64,000 bases of DNA from Pseudomonas sp. FP453 (GCF_030687495.1 NZ_CP117435.1:4344501-4408500); one strand, 5' to 3'. Positions 23,860 to 33,596 are shown, counted from the stretch's first letter. Notes: a model not told the origin generated them from the letters alone. Translations and numbers: made by a program.

Positions 23860-25176
23860 TCAACCCACCCGCTTTGCCGGGTGGTGATAGAGGTCAGCGA
23901 ACATATCGGCCATCGCTTCCTCGCTAGGCTCTTCTTGCATTTGTACGCTGACTGCCCGGCTGACCAACTGATGACGGCGCGGCAGATGCAAATCATCTGG
24001 AATCCGCGGCCCGTCGGTCAGGTAGGCGACCGGCAGTTCATGGCTGATAGCCAGGCTCAACACTTCGCCCAGGCTCGCCGTCTCATCCAGTTTAGTCAGG
24101 ATGCAACCGGCCAGCCCGCAACGCTTGTAGCTGTGATACGCAGCGGTAAGAACCTGTTTCTGGCTGGTGGTTGCAAGCACCAGGTAATTTTTCGATTTGA
24201 TCCCGCGCCCGGCCAGGCTTTCCAGCTGCATGCGCAAGGCCGGGTCGCTGGCTTGCAGGCCGGCGGTGTCGATCAGCACCACGCGTTTGCGCAGCAGCGG
24301 ATCGAGGGCGTTGGCCAGGGACTGGCCCGGGTCGACGTGGGTCACCGACACATTGAGGATGCGCCCCAGGGTCTTGAGTTGTTCCTGGGCACCGATGCGG
24401 TAGCTGTCCATGCTCACCAGCGCGATATTCTGCGCGCCGTACTTGAGCACGTAACGCGCCGCCAGCTTGGCCAGGGTGGTGGTCTTGCCCATGCCGGCAG
24501 GGCCGACCATGGCGATCACGCCACCTTCTTCCAGGGGTTCGATTTCCGGGGTGACGATCATCCGCGCCAGGTGCGCCAGCAACATGCGCCAGGCCTGGCG
24601 AGGTTCTTCGATTTCGGTGGTCAGCGCCAGCAGGTCGCGGGACAACGGGCCGGACAGGCCGATGCGTTGCAGGCGGCGCCAGAGGTTGGCCTGGGCCGGC
24701 TTGCTGCCTTGCAGCTGCGTCCACGCCAGGGAGCCCAGCTGCACTTCCAGCAGCTCACGCAGGCCGTTGAGTTCAAAGCGCATCGAGTCGAACACACGCT
24801 GGTCAACCGCGGCGGCCGGGGCTGGCGCTGCGGGACGTGGCGGTTCGGTCAACGTCGGCTCGACCAGCGGCTCGGCAGCGGTGAGCGGCAGGCCGGCGAA
24901 CAACTGGCGATTGGTGGTGGCATCGCTGTCGCCACGCATGCTCAGCTCAGCCTGGGCCGAGACGATGCGCGAGGCGGTCTTGCGCAGCTCGTCTTCGAGT
25001 TCCATGTTCGGCACACGCGGGGCCAGGGCCTGGGGGGTGTAATCCAGGGCAGCCGTCAGCTCGACACCGCCGGCAATCCGACGGTTACCGATAATCGCGG
25101 CATCGGCGCCCAGCTCATCACGTACCAGTTTCATGGCCTGACGCATATCGGCGGCGAAAAAACGCTTCACTTGCAT
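23860..25176 (-). CDS. flhF: Flagellar placement GTPase FlhF
   Basis: The 438-residue SRP-type GTPase has an N-terminal basic domain (MQVKRFFAADMRQAMKLVRD), a Pro/Ala-rich middle and a C-terminal NG domain with G1 GPAGMGKTTTLAK, VSMDSYRIGAQEQL, the G3-type VLIDTAGL and G4-type TKLDE. FlhF sets the polar site of flagellar assembly. It is 11 bp downstream of flhA in the flhA-flhF-fleN-fliA operon. Confidence 0.95.
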   Translation of the reverse strand: MQVKRFFAADMRQAMKLVRDELGADAAIIGNRRIAGGVELTAALDYTPQALAPRVPNMELEDELRKTASRIVSAQAELSMRGDSDATTNRQLFAGLPLTAAEPLVEPTLTEPPRPAAPAPAAAVDQRVFDSMRFELNGLRELLEVQLGSLAWTQLQGSKPAQANLWRRLQRIGLSGPLSRDLLALTTEIEEPRQAWRMLLAHLARMIVTPEIEPLEEGGVIAMVGPAGMGKTTTLAKLAARYVLKYGAQNIALVSMDSYRIGAQEQLKTLGRILNVSVTHVDPGQSLANALDPLLRKRVVLIDTAGLQASDPALRMQLESLAGRGIKSKNYLVLATTSQKQVLTAAYHSYKRCGLAGCILTKLDETASLGEVLSLAISHELPVAYLTDGPRIPDDLHLPRRHQLVSRAVSVQMQEEPSEEAMADMFADLYHHPAKRVG

Positions 25177-25187
25177 AACCCACTACC

Positions 25188-27320
25188 TCAGCCGTTGGGC
25201 CCTACTGTCGCGACGATAGTCACTTGCTTGTTGTCAGGAATTTCCTGATAAGCCAAAACGTGCAAATTCGGCACTGCCAGGCGTCCAAACCGCGACAGCA
25301 TCGCCCGGACGGGGCCTGCCACCAGCAGAATCACTGGATGGCCCTGCATTTCCTGGCGCTGTGCGGCGTCGATCAACGAACGCTGCAGTTTTTCAGCCAT
25401 GCTTGGCTCCAGCAGAACGCCCTCTTCCTGGCCTTGTCCTGCCTTCTGGATACTATTGAGCAATATTTGTTCCAACCTTGGTTCCAAGGTGATCACAGGC
25501 AGCTCAGACTCAGTGCCTACAATGCTTTGCACGATTGCGCGGGACAATCCGACGCGCACCGCCGCCACCAGCGCGGCAGTATCTTGACTCTTGGCGGCAT
25601 TGTTGGCGATGGCCTCGGCAATGCTGCGGATGTCGCGCACCGGCACCTGTTCGGACAACAACGCCTGCAACACCTTGAGCAATTGCGACAGCGACAGCAC
25701 GCCCGGCACCAGCTCTTCGGCGAGTTTTGGCGAGGCTTTGGCCAGCAAGCCCATCAATTGCTGGACTTCCTCGTGGCCGATCAACTCATGGGAGTGCTTG
25801 TAGAGGATCTGGTTGAGGTGCGTGGCAACCACGGTGCTGGCGTCTACCACGGTGTAGCCGAGGGACTGCGCCTGGCTGCGCTGGCTGATTTCGATCCACA
25901 CCGCTTCCAGGCCAAAAGCCGGATCTTTGGCGGTTATGCCGTTGAGCGTGCCGAAGACCTGGCCGGGGTTGATCGCCAGTTCGCGGTCCGGGTAGATCTC
26001 GGCTTCGGCCAGGATCACCCCCATCAGGGTCAGGCGGTAGGCGCTTGGAGCCAGGTCGAGGTTGTCGCGGATATGCACGGTGGGCATGAGGAAGCCCAGG
26101 TCCTGGGACAGCTTCTTGCGTACGCCCTTGATCCGCGCGAGCAACTGGCCGCCCTGGTTGCGGTCCACCAGCGGAATCAGGCGGTAGCCGACTTCCAGGC
26201 CGATCATGTCGATGGGCGTGACGTCGTCCCAGCCCAGTTCTTTGGTTTCCGAGGCGCGGGCCGGGGATGGCAGGAGTTCCTGCTGACGGGCGACTTCTTG
26301 CAGTGCTTGCACCTTGACGGCGTTTTGCTTTTTCCAGAACAGGTACGCCGCACCGCCCGCCAGGGCCGCCATGCTCAGGAACGACACATGGGGCATGCCC
26401 GGCACGATACCCATGATCGCCATGATGCCCGCCGCCACGGCCAGGGCCTTGGGCGAGGCAAACATCTGCCGGCTGATCTGCTTGCCCATGTCTTCGGAGC
26501 CCGAAGCACGGGTCACCATGATGGCGGCAGCTGTAGATAACAACAGTGATGGCAATTGCGCCACTAAACCGTCACCGATGGTCAGCAAGGCATACACACG
26601 ACCGGCATCGCCGAAGGTCATGCCGTGCTGGAAGATACCGACGGCCATGCCACCGATCAGGTTGATGAACAGGATCAGCAAGCCGGCGATGGCGTCACCG
26701 CGCACAAATTTGCTGGCACCGTCCATGGAGCCGTAGAACTCGGCTTCCTGGGCCACTTCGGCACGGCGGGACTTGGCTTGGTTCTGGTCGATCAGGCCGG
26801 CGTTGAGGTCGGCGTCGATGGCCATCTGCTTGCCGGGCATCGCGTCGAGGGTGAAGCGTGCGCTCACCTCGGAAATCCGCCCGGCGCCCTTGGTCACCAC
26901 GACGAAGTTGATGATCATCAGGATCGCGAACACCACGATACCGACCACGTAGTTACCGCCGATCACCACCTCACCGAAGGCCTGGATCACCTTGCCGGCG
27001 GCGGCGTGGCCGTCCTGGCCGTGCAGCATCACCACCCGGGTCGACGCCACGTTCAGCGCCAGCCGCAGCAGGGTCGCCACCAGCAGGATGGTCGGGAACA
27101 CCGCAAAGTCCAACGGCCGCAGGGCGTACACGCAGACCAGCAGCACCACGACGGACAGGGCAATGTTGAAAGTGAAGAACACGTCCAAAAGGAACGGCGG
27201 CATCGGCAACATCATCATTGCCAGCATCACCAGCAACAACAACGGCACACCCAGATTGCCCCGCGACAGGTCAGTCAGGGTGCCACGGGCCGTGCTGAAC
27301 ATTTGAGAGCGATCTACCAC
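25188..27320 (-). CDS. flhA: Flagellar export gate protein FlhA
   Basis: I start it at the GTG at 27320 because GAGGAA lies 5 nt upstream; the frame is open a few codons further. The 710-residue protein has eight N-terminal membrane helices, the FHIPEP signature region (RISEVSARFTLDAMPGKQM, then DADLNAG) and a large cytoplasmic C-terminal domain. It is the central ring of the flagellar type III export gate. A probable sigma-54 site lies 63 bp upstream of the start. Confidence 0.96.
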   Translation of the reverse strand: MVDRSQMFSTARGTLTDLSRGNLGVPLLLLVMLAMMMLPMPPFLLDVFFTFNIALSVVVLLVCVYALRPLDFAVFPTILLVATLLRLALNVASTRVVMLHGQDGHAAAGKVIQAFGEVVIGGNYVVGIVVFAILMIINFVVVTKGAGRISEVSARFTLDAMPGKQMAIDADLNAGLIDQNQAKSRRAEVAQEAEFYGSMDGASKFVRGDAIAGLLILFINLIGGMAVGIFQHGMTFGDAGRVYALLTIGDGLVAQLPSLLLSTAAAIMVTRASGSEDMGKQISRQMFASPKALAVAAGIMAIMGIVPGMPHVSFLSMAALAGGAAYLFWKKQNAVKVQALQEVARQQELLPSPARASETKELGWDDVTPIDMIGLEVGYRLIPLVDRNQGGQLLARIKGVRKKLSQDLGFLMPTVHIRDNLDLAPSAYRLTLMGVILAEAEIYPDRELAINPGQVFGTLNGITAKDPAFGLEAVWIEISQRSQAQSLGYTVVDASTVVATHLNQILYKHSHELIGHEEVQQLMGLLAKASPKLAEELVPGVLSLSQLLKVLQALLSEQVPVRDIRSIAEAIANNAAKSQDTAALVAAVRVGLSRAIVQSIVGTESELPVITLEPRLEQILLNSIQKAGQGQEEGVLLEPSMAEKLQRSLIDAAQRQEMQGHPVILLVAGPVRAMLSRFGRLAVPNLHVLAYQEIPDNKQVTIVATVGPNG

Positions 27321-27382
27321 CGGTATTCCTCGTGTCCTTTGAAGCAAAGTTTTGACGCCAGAAGGCGTCTTGGAGGCGGTAT

Positions 27383-27398
27383 TGCAAGAAGCCTTCCA
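27383..27398 (-). promoter_or_regulatory. Candidate sigma-54 promoter of flhA operon
   Basis: On the minus strand the sequence TGGAAG-N5-TTGCA has the exact spacing of a sigma-54 -24/-12 element (consensus TGGCAC-N5-TTGCA). It is 63 bp upstream of the flhA start, which fits FleQ/RpoN control of this operon in Pseudomonas. Confidence 0.6.
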
Positions 27399-27441
27399 AC
27401 TTTTGCTTCAACGGGCAGATCACGGTGAAAGCCCATACACA

Positions 27442-27531
27442 TGTGGGAGCGGGCTTGCCCGCGATGGCGGCAGACCAGCCCCGAACAAGTTGACTGACAC
27501 TGCGCTATCGCGGGCAAGCCCGCTCCCACAA
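27442..27531. repeat. REPIN between flhA and a cold-shock gene
   Basis: TGTGGGAGCGGGCTTGCCCG at the left and its inverse CGGGCAAGCCCGCTCCCACA at the right enclose about 50 bp. The total is 90 bp. This copy uses the GCGGGCTTGCCCGC variant rather than the AGCTGGCTTGCC variant. Confidence 0.92.
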
Positions 27532-27565
27532 TTGACCGTGTTCGGCTTGAGATAGAGGAAAAGGC

Positions 27566-27769
27566 CTAGAGGGCGCGGACGTTTTCGGCCTGCGGGCCTT
27601 TTTGGCCCTGAGTGATGCCGTACTCGACTTTCTTGCCCTCTTCAAGGGTTTTGAAACCGTCCCCCGTTATCGCAGAGAAGTGAACAAACACATCCGCCGA
27701 GCCGTCGTCCGGCGTGATAAACCCAAACCCCTTCTCCGCGTTAAACCACTTCACAGTGCCTGTTGCCAT
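27566..27769 (-). CDS. CspA-family cold-shock protein
   Basis: The 67-residue product is a complete cold-shock domain: [15 protein letters not shown] with RNP1 (KGFGFI), VFVHFSAI with RNP2 (VFVHF), and the GPQAENV end. These proteins bind single-stranded RNA/DNA and act as RNA chaperones. It sits between flhA and a divergent relative 25 bp upstream, inserted into the flagellar cluster and flanked by REPINs. Confidence 0.93.
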   Translation of the reverse strand: MATGTVKWFNAEKGFGFITPDDGSADVFVHFSAITGDGFKTLEEGKKVEYGITQGQKGPQAENVRAL

Positions 27770-27794
27770 TGCCGTTCTCCCGACTTCTCATTCA

Positions 27795-28001
27795 TCAACC
27801 CGAGATAAGTGTGATGCTGGCTGCAAATACGCCCTGGGGCCGGTGGATCCGCGCAAATCTCACCCGCTGCCCTTCGCTGAGCCGAACCCCGGCAGAGCTG
27901 ACGAGGTCCACAGGCACCTGCTCGCTCCCGCCATCCATTGCGATCACACCCTCACCCGTCTGGTGGTTGTAAGATTTGACCGTTCCGGAGACCCACTTCA
28001 T
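27795..28001 (-). CDS. Divergent cold-shock-domain-like small protein (68 aa)
   Basis: The protein opens with VSGTVKSYNHQTGEGVIA, which aligns with the start of a cold-shock domain (GTVKWFNxxKGFGFI). It ends FARIHRPQGVFAASIT, like the final strands. However, the RNP1 aromatic residues are lost (GEGVIA in place of GFGFI) and RNP2 reads VPVDL instead of VFVHF. It probably keeps the OB fold but is unlikely to stack nucleic-acid bases in the canonical way. It lies 25 bp upstream of a canonical csp gene and may be co-transcribed with it. Confidence 0.7.
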   Translation of the reverse strand: MKWVSGTVKSYNHQTGEGVIAMDGGSEQVPVDLVSSAGVRLSEGQRVRFARIHRPQGVFAASITLISG

Positions 28002-28124
28002 TGCTATCTCTCTGCTTCCTGCGGCGCGTATCTAGCGCCATGGAACCGCGAGAAGGGCCAGCTGGCTACTGTCAGAGTTGACAGGTAGGGAAGGGTTTTC
28101 GACAAACGGTACAAGGACGGCTTC

Positions 28125-28209
28125 AGGGCCTCATCGCGGGCAAGCCCGCTCCCACAGGTTGGCAGCACAGTGATTTATGTGGGAGCTGGCTTGCCTGCGA
28201 TGAGGCCCT
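28125..28209. repeat. REP doublet in inside-out orientation
   Basis: The outer ends AGGGCCTCATCGC and GCGATGAGGCCCT are perfect inverses, and the GCTCCCACA / TGTGGGAGC ends face inward. This is the opposite arrangement to the 90-bp doublets elsewhere. It lies just downstream of the flhB stop. Confidence 0.88.
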
Positions 28210-28226
28210 TACAGGCATTGCAAACC

Positions 28227-29363
28227 TCAGGAATCGCGGCGCAACTCTGGCGGAATCGGCAGATCCTTCAACGGGTCCGGCCGCTTGCCCTTGCCCGCGC
28301 GGTACTGGCGGATCTGATAGACATACGCCAGCACCTGGGCCACCGCCAGGTACAGCCCGGCAGGGATTTCCTGGTCGAGGTCGGTGGAATAGAAAATCGA
28401 CCGCGCCAGCGCCGGCGACTCCAGCAGCAGGATGTCGTTGGCCACTGCGATTTCGCGGATCTTCAACGCGGTGAAGTCGCTGCCCTTGGCCAGCAACATC
28501 GGCGCACCGCCCTTCTCCGGGTCGTACTTGAGCGCCACGGCGTAGTGGGTCGGGTTGGTGATAACCACGTCGGCGTCGGGCACCGAGGCCATCATCTTGC
28601 GCTGGGACATTTCCCTCTGCAGTTGGCGAATGCGTTGCTTGACCTCGGGGCGCCCCTCCTGATCCTTGTGTTCGTCGCGCACTTCCTGCTTGGTCATCAG
28701 TAGTTTCTTGTGGCTTTCCCACAACTGGATCGGCGCATCCACCGCGGCAATGATGATCAGCCCGGCCGCCATCCACAGCGCGCTCCAGCCCACCACCTGC
28801 ACGCTGTGGATGATCGCCGACTCCAGCGGCTCATGGGCGATGCGCAGCAGGTCGTCGATGTCGGACGACAACACCATCAGCGCCACAAACAGAATCACGA
28901 TGAACTTGGCCAGGGCCTTGAGCAACTCCACCAAAGCCTTGGCGGAGAACATGCGCTTGAGCCCGGCGCCGGGGTTCATGCGGCTGAATTTCGGCGCCAT
29001 GCTGCCGGCGGCAAACAACCAGCCGCCGAGGGCGACCGGGCCGATCAGCGCGGCCAGCAGCAAGGTGATCAACACCGGCTGCACCGCCAGAATCGCGATC
29101 TTGCCCGAGTGCAGCAGGTATTGGCCCATGGCGCCGGGGCTGAGCAACACCTCGCGGGGCAAGGTGAAGTTGTGCTTCATCAGCTCCATCAGGTCCAGCG
29201 CCAGGCCACCGCCGTAGATCAGCAAGGCACCGGCGCCGGCCATCATGGTCGCTACGGTATTCAGCTCCTTGGAGCGGGCGATCTCGCCCTTTTCCCTGGA
29301 GTCCTTTTTGCGTTTCTCCGTGGGGTCTTCGGTCTTGTCCTGACCACTCTCGCTCTCGGCCAT
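28227..29363 (-). CDS. flhB: Flagellar export switch protein FlhB
   Basis: The 378-residue protein has four membrane helices and a C-terminal cytoplasmic domain with the self-cleavage motif NPTH (VVITNPTHYAVAL). Cleavage there switches export from rod/hook to filament substrates, in concert with FliK. It is the last gene of the fliLMNOPQR-flhB operon. Confidence 0.96.
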   Translation of the reverse strand: MAESESGQDKTEDPTEKRKKDSREKGEIARSKELNTVATMMAGAGALLIYGGGLALDLMELMKHNFTLPREVLLSPGAMGQYLLHSGKIAILAVQPVLITLLLAALIGPVALGGWLFAAGSMAPKFSRMNPGAGLKRMFSAKALVELLKALAKFIVILFVALMVLSSDIDDLLRIAHEPLESAIIHSVQVVGWSALWMAAGLIIIAAVDAPIQLWESHKKLLMTKQEVRDEHKDQEGRPEVKQRIRQLQREMSQRKMMASVPDADVVITNPTHYAVALKYDPEKGGAPMLLAKGSDFTALKIREIAVANDILLLESPALARSIFYSTDLDQEIPAGLYLAVAQVLAYVYQIRQYRAGKGKRPDPLKDLPIPPELRRDS

Positions 29364-29366
29364 GAT

Positions 29367-30155
29367 TCAGCGCGCCCGTGCCAGATCACGTAAGAACTGC
29401 AAGGCGTCGGACGCCAGCGGTTGATACTGATTGAGAATGTCGGCCATGCCGACCCAGAAAATCCCCATGCCCAAGACCAGGGTCAACGGGAAACCGATGG
29501 AGAAGATGTTCAATTGCGGCGCCGCCCGGGTCATCACGCCAAACGCGATGTTGACCACCAGCAACGCGGTGATCGCCGGCAACACCAGCAGCAACAGCGA
29601 CGCGCCCAGCACCCAACTGAGGCGCCCGACCAGCTCCCAGAAATGGTTGACCACCAGCCCCGAGCCCACGGGCAAGGTGGTGAAACTCTCGGTCATCACC
29701 TCGAACGCCACCAGATGGCCGTTCATGGCCAGGAACAGCAAGGTCACCAGCATGGTCAGGAACTGCCCGATCACCGCCACCGACACGCCGTTGGTAGGGT
29801 CGACCATGGACGCAAAGCCCATGCCCATCTGGATCGAGATGATTTGCCCGGCGATCACAAAGGCCTGGAAGAACAGGGTCAGCGAAAAACCGAGGATCGC
29901 GCCGATCAGGATCTGCTCGGCAATCAGCAACAGCGCACTGAGGTCCAGCGCATTCACCGGTGGCATCGGCGGCAAGCCGGGCACGATCACCACGGTAATG
30001 GCAAAGGCGAAATACAGGCGGATGCGCTTGGGCACCAGGGTCGTGCCAAACACCGGCATGGTCATCAGCACCGCCATGACCCGGAACATCGGCAGGATGA
30101 AGGACGCCACCCAGGTGCTGATCTGGGTATCGGTCAAGGCCAGTACGGACTGCAT
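29367..30155 (-). CDS. fliR: Flagellar export protein FliR
   Basis: The 262-residue, six-helix membrane protein matches FliR, with FRVMAVLMTMPVFG early and LGFSLTLFFQAFVIAGQIISIQMG in the middle. It forms the export gate core with FliP and FliQ. It is separated by only 3 bp from flhB and 4 bp from fliQ. Confidence 0.96.
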   Translation of the reverse strand: MQSVLALTDTQISTWVASFILPMFRVMAVLMTMPVFGTTLVPKRIRLYFAFAITVVIVPGLPPMPPVNALDLSALLLIAEQILIGAILGFSLTLFFQAFVIAGQIISIQMGMGFASMVDPTNGVSVAVIGQFLTMLVTLLFLAMNGHLVAFEVMTESFTTLPVGSGLVVNHFWELVGRLSWVLGASLLLLVLPAITALLVVNIAFGVMTRAAPQLNIFSIGFPLTLVLGMGIFWVGMADILNQYQPLASDALQFLRDLARAR

Positions 30156-30159
30156 CAGG

Positions 30160-30429
30160 TCAGCCGATCAACTGCGGAATACTGCCGTACAACTGCAGGA
30201 TGTATTCCATGAACGTCTGCACCAGCCACGGGCCGGCGACGATCAGGGTAATCAGCATCACCAGCAGGCGCGGCAGGAAGCTCAAGGTCTGTTCGTTGAT
30301 CTGCGTCGCGGCCTGGAACATCGCCACCAGCAGGCCCACCAACAGGCTCGGCACCACCAGCACGGCAACCATCATGGTGGTCAGCCACAGCGCTTCACGG
30401 AACAGGTCGACGGCTACTTCTGGAGTCAT
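30160..30429 (-). CDS. fliQ: Flagellar export protein FliQ
   Basis: This 89-residue protein with two membrane helices (TMMVAVLVVPSLLVGLLVAMFQAATQINEQTLSF) is FliQ of the FliPQR export core. The FQAATQINEQTLSF segment is the family signature. Confidence 0.96.
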   Translation of the reverse strand: MTPEVAVDLFREALWLTTMMVAVLVVPSLLVGLLVAMFQAATQINEQTLSFLPRLLVMLITLIVAGPWLVQTFMEYILQLYGSIPQLIG

Positions 30430-30433
30430 TGCG

Positions 30434-31177
30434 CTATACCCCGCCGAAACTGCCGGCCAGGGTGCCGATAATCAGCGCCCAACCGTCCACCAGCACAAAC
30501 AGCATGATCTTGAACGGCAACGAGATGATCAGCGGCGACAGCATCATCATACCCATCGCCATCAGCACGCTCGCCACCACCAGGTCGATGATCAGGAACG
30601 GGATAAAGATCATGAAGCCGATCTGGAATGCGGTCTTCAATTCCGAGGTGACAAACGCCGGCACCAGGATGGTCAGCGGCGCCTGATCCGGGGTGGCGAT
30701 GTCGGTGCGCTTGGACAGGCGCATGAACAGCTCCAGGTCGCTGGAGCGGGTCTGCGACAGCATGAAGTCCTTGATCGGGCCCTGGGCCTTGTCGATGGCG
30801 ACCTGGGCCGTGATGGTTTCCGCCAGGTAAGGCTGCAGCGCTTGCTGGTTCACCTTGTCGAACACCGGCGCCATGATGAACAGCGTCAGGAACAAGGCCA
30901 TGCCGGTGAGGATCTGGTTCGACGGTGTCTGCTGCAAGCCCAGGGCCTGGCGCAGGATCGAGAACACGATGATGATCCGCGTAAAGCTGGTCATCAGCAT
31001 GACAAACGCCGGGATAAAACTCAGCGCCGTCATGATCAGCAGGATCTGCAGGCTGACCGAATACTCCTGCGCGCCCGCCGCGTTGGTGCCCAGGGTAATC
31101 GCCGGGATCGACAACGGGTCGGCGGCGAACGCCAATGGCGCCGCCAGCAACAGCATGAGCGTCAATAAAACGCGCAT
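30434..31177 (-). CDS. fliP: Flagellar export protein FliP
   Basis: The 247-residue protein has a cleavable signal peptide, then the FliP signatures [27 protein letters not shown] and [23 protein letters not shown] (both longer in the protein). It overlaps the fliO stop by one nucleotide. It forms the pentameric base of the export gate. Confidence 0.96.
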   Translation of the reverse strand: MRVLLTLMLLLAAPLAFAADPLSIPAITLGTNAAGAQEYSVSLQILLIMTALSFIPAFVMLMTSFTRIIIVFSILRQALGLQQTPSNQILTGMALFLTLFIMAPVFDKVNQQALQPYLAETITAQVAIDKAQGPIKDFMLSQTRSSDLELFMRLSKRTDIATPDQAPLTILVPAFVTSELKTAFQIGFMIFIPFLIIDLVVASVLMAMGMMMLSPLIISLPFKIMLFVLVDGWALIIGTLAGSFGGV

Positions 31178-31614
31178 TACTTCTTATCCTTCTGATCCTT
31201 GCCCAGCAACTCCATCAGGCGCTGGGCGAATTCTGGCGTGGCGGACTCGGTCTGATCCACGCTCACGGGGGTCTTGAGCACATGCAGCGGAGTGATGCGG
31301 CCAGGTGTGAGACCCAGCAGGATCTGTTCCTCGCCGACTTGCACCAGCACCAGCCGATCACGCGGGCCGAGGGCGCGCGAGCCGATCAGCTCGATCACCT
31401 GGCCATTGCCCGGACCGACGTTCTGCACCCGGCGCATCAGCCAGGCCAGCACGAAAATCAGGCCAACCACCAGCAGCAGGCCCAGCACCAGCTGCGTCAA
31501 CTGGCCACCGAGGCCGCTGCCGGCCGGCGCCGCCGTGGCGGCCTGGGCAATCGGCTCGGCGGCCATGGCGCCCAATGGCAGCGCGAATAACAGTCCTACC
31601 ATCAGGCGGTTCAT
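31177..31614 (-). CDS. fliO: Flagellar export assembly protein FliO
   Basis: This 145-residue protein has an N-terminal hydrophobic signal, a membrane helix ([21 protein letters not shown]) and a cytoplasmic tail ([28 protein letters not shown]). FliO assists assembly of the FliP complex. Its place between fliN and fliP confirms the assignment. Confidence 0.93.
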   Translation of the reverse strand: MNRLMVGLLFALPLGAMAAEPIAQAATAAPAGSGLGGQLTQLVLGLLLVVGLIFVLAWLMRRVQNVGPGNGQVIELIGSRALGPRDRLVLVQVGEEQILLGLTPGRITPLHVLKTPVSVDQTESATPEFAQRLMELLGKDQKDKK

Positions 31615-31615
31615 A

Positions 31616-32083
31616 TCAGCGCAGCTTCTTGATGCGTTCGCTCGGGCTGATCACGTCGGTCAGGCGGATGCCGAACTTTTCGTTGACCACCACCACTTCG
31701 CCGTGGGCAATCAGGGTGCCGTTGACCAGCACATCCAGCGGCTCACCGGCCAGGCGATCGAGCTCGATCACCGAACCCTGGTTGAGTTGCAGCAGGTTGC
31801 GGATGTTGATTTCGGTGCTGCCCACTTCCATGGAGATCGACACCGGGATGTCGAGGATCACATCCAGGTTCGGCCCATCGAGGGTCACCGGCTCGTTGTT
31901 TTTCGGCACGCTGCCGAATTCTTCCATCGGCAGGCGGTTGCCGGCCGGCGCGGTGGCGGCGTCGGCGGCCAGCAGCGCGTCGATGTCGTCCTGGCCAACA
32001 TCGCCGGTCTCTTCCAGGGCAGCCGCCCATTCGTCAGCCAGGGCCTGGTCTTCGGCGGAAGTGTTTTCGTGTTCGGTAGCCAT
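31616..32083 (-). CDS. fliN: Flagellar motor switch protein FliN
   Basis: The ATG at 32083 (MATEHEN) has GAGG upstream and is preferred over the open extension to 32104; the product is 155 residues. The acidic N-terminal part is variable. The C-terminal SpoA domain (DVILDIPVSISMEVGSTEINIRNLLQLNQGSVIELDRLAGEPLDV) forms the C-ring base with FliM. Confidence 0.95.
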   Translation of the reverse strand: MATEHENTSAEDQALADEWAAALEETGDVGQDDIDALLAADAATAPAGNRLPMEEFGSVPKNNEPVTLDGPNLDVILDIPVSISMEVGSTEINIRNLLQLNQGSVIELDRLAGEPLDVLVNGTLIAHGEVVVVNEKFGIRLTDVISPSERIKKLR

Positions 32084-32117
32084 TACATGTCCTCGGCGCA
32101 GCAAAAATTAAAGTTGA

Positions 32118-33086
32118 TCAGCGGCGGTTGATCGGTTCGATCACTTGCAACGCCAGGTTGCCCTTGTGGGAACCGAGCTTGACCTTGAACGACGGCACGC
32201 CGTTGGCGCGCATGATCATTTCTTCCGGCAATTCCACGGGGATCACGTCGCCCGGCTGCATGTGCAAGATGTCGCGCAGGCGCAGTTGGCGGCGGGCCAC
32301 GGTGGCGCTCAGGGGCACGTCCACATCCAGCAAGTCTTCGCGCAGGGCCTTGACCCAGCGTTCGTCCTGGTCGTCGAGGTCGGACTGGAAACCGGCGTCG
32401 AGCATTTCGCGCACCGGCTCGATCATCGAGTACGGCATGGTCACGTGCAGGTCGCCGCCACCGCCATCGAGTTCGATGTGGAAGGTCGACACCACAATGG
32501 CTTCGCTGGGGCCGACGATGTTGGCCATGGCCGGGTTCACTTCCGAGTTGATGTACTCGAAATTGACTTCCATGATCGCCTGCCAGGCTTCCTTCAAGTC
32601 GATGAAGGCTTGCTCCAGCACCATGCGCACTACGCGCAGTTCGGTGGGGGTGAATTCACGGCCTTCGATCTTGGCGTGACGACCGTCGCCGCCGAAGAAG
32701 TTGTCCACCAGCTTGAACACCAGCTTGGCGTCGAGGATGAACAGCGCCGTGCCGCGCAGCGGCTTGATCTTGACCAGGTTGAGGCTGGTGGGCACGTACA
32801 GCGAGTGCACGTATTCACCGAACTTCATCACCTGCACGCCGCCCACCGCCACGTCCGCCGAGCGGCGCAGCATGTTGAACATGCTGATCCGCGTGTAACG
32901 GGCAAAACGTTCGTTGATCATCTCCAGGGTCGGCATGCGCCCACGGACGATGCGGTCCTGGCTGGTCAGGTCATAACTTTTGACGCTGCCGGGTTCGGCA
33001 GCCATTTCGGTCTGCACCAGACCATCGTCGACGCCGTGGAGCAGCGCGTCGATTTCATCCTGGGACAGCAGGTCTTGCACGGCCAT
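32118..33086 (-). CDS. fliM: Flagellar motor switch protein FliM
   Basis: The 322-residue protein begins with the CheY-P binding segment (LLSQDEIDALLHGVDDG), followed by the middle domain (with GG-type loops and YVHSLYVPTSLNL) and a C-terminal SpoA domain. It forms the C-ring with FliG and FliN. It lies 10 bp downstream of fliL. Confidence 0.96.
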   Translation of the reverse strand: MAVQDLLSQDEIDALLHGVDDGLVQTEMAAEPGSVKSYDLTSQDRIVRGRMPTLEMINERFARYTRISMFNMLRRSADVAVGGVQVMKFGEYVHSLYVPTSLNLVKIKPLRGTALFILDAKLVFKLVDNFFGGDGRHAKIEGREFTPTELRVVRMVLEQAFIDLKEAWQAIMEVNFEYINSEVNPAMANIVGPSEAIVVSTFHIELDGGGGDLHVTMPYSMIEPVREMLDAGFQSDLDDQDERWVKALREDLLDVDVPLSATVARRQLRLRDILHMQPGDVIPVELPEEMIMRANGVPSFKVKLGSHKGNLALQVIEPINRR

Positions 33087-33095
33087 GTCGTGATC

Positions 33096-33596
33096 CTACT
33101 GCAGTACGTAGTTGGTAAAGAGCACTTGCTCGATTGCGACTTTGCCGAGCTCTTTCTGGGACACTTCCTGCACGCTTGCGGTGACCTTCTGGCGCAGCAT
33201 TTCCTGGCCGACCGGGGTGGCCAGGGCGTCGAAGCTTTGGGCGGAGAACAGCATCACCAGGTTGTTGCGGATCACCGGCATATGCACCTTGAGGGCATCC
33301 AGGTCGGCCTGGTTGCGCGCCAGCAAGGTCATGCTGACTTGCAGGTAGCGTTGGCGGCCGTTCTGGTTGAAGTTGGCGACAAAGGCCGGCAGCATCGGCT
33401 CGAAGATTGCCGGTTGCTTGACGTTACTGGCGGTTTCGGCAGCCGGTGCCGGTTTGCTTGCACTGCTGTGCATGATGTACCAGGTGCCACCGACAGAGGC
33501 GCCGATAGCCAGGATCAGGCCCACGACAATCATCAGGATAAGCTTGAGCTTGCCTTTGCCTGCGGGTGCTTTTGCTGCGTCGTCGCTCTTCGCCAT
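33096..33596 (-). CDS. fliL: Flagellar basal body-associated protein FliL
   Basis: The 166-residue protein has a short cytoplasmic Lys-rich N-terminus, one membrane helix (LKLILMIVVGLILAIGASVGGTWY) and a periplasmic FliL domain ending in VLFTNYVLQ. FliL surrounds and supports the stator. It is the first gene of the operon that runs to flhB; a sigma-54-type promoter lies 51 bp upstream. Confidence 0.95.
   Translation of the reverse strand: MAKSDDAAKAPAGKGKLKLILMIVVGLILAIGASVGGTWYIMHSSASKPAPAAETASNVKQPAIFEPMLPAFVANFNQNGRQRYLQVSMTLLARNQADLDALKVHMPVIRNNLVMLFSAQSFDALATPVGQEMLRQKVTASVQEVSQKELGKVAIEQVLFTNYVLQ

Noticed and set aside
27341..27360. TGGCGT...TTTGC near flhA as an alternative sigma-54 site
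   Set aside because: The GG and GC are two bases too far apart; the site at 27383-27398 has correct spacing.
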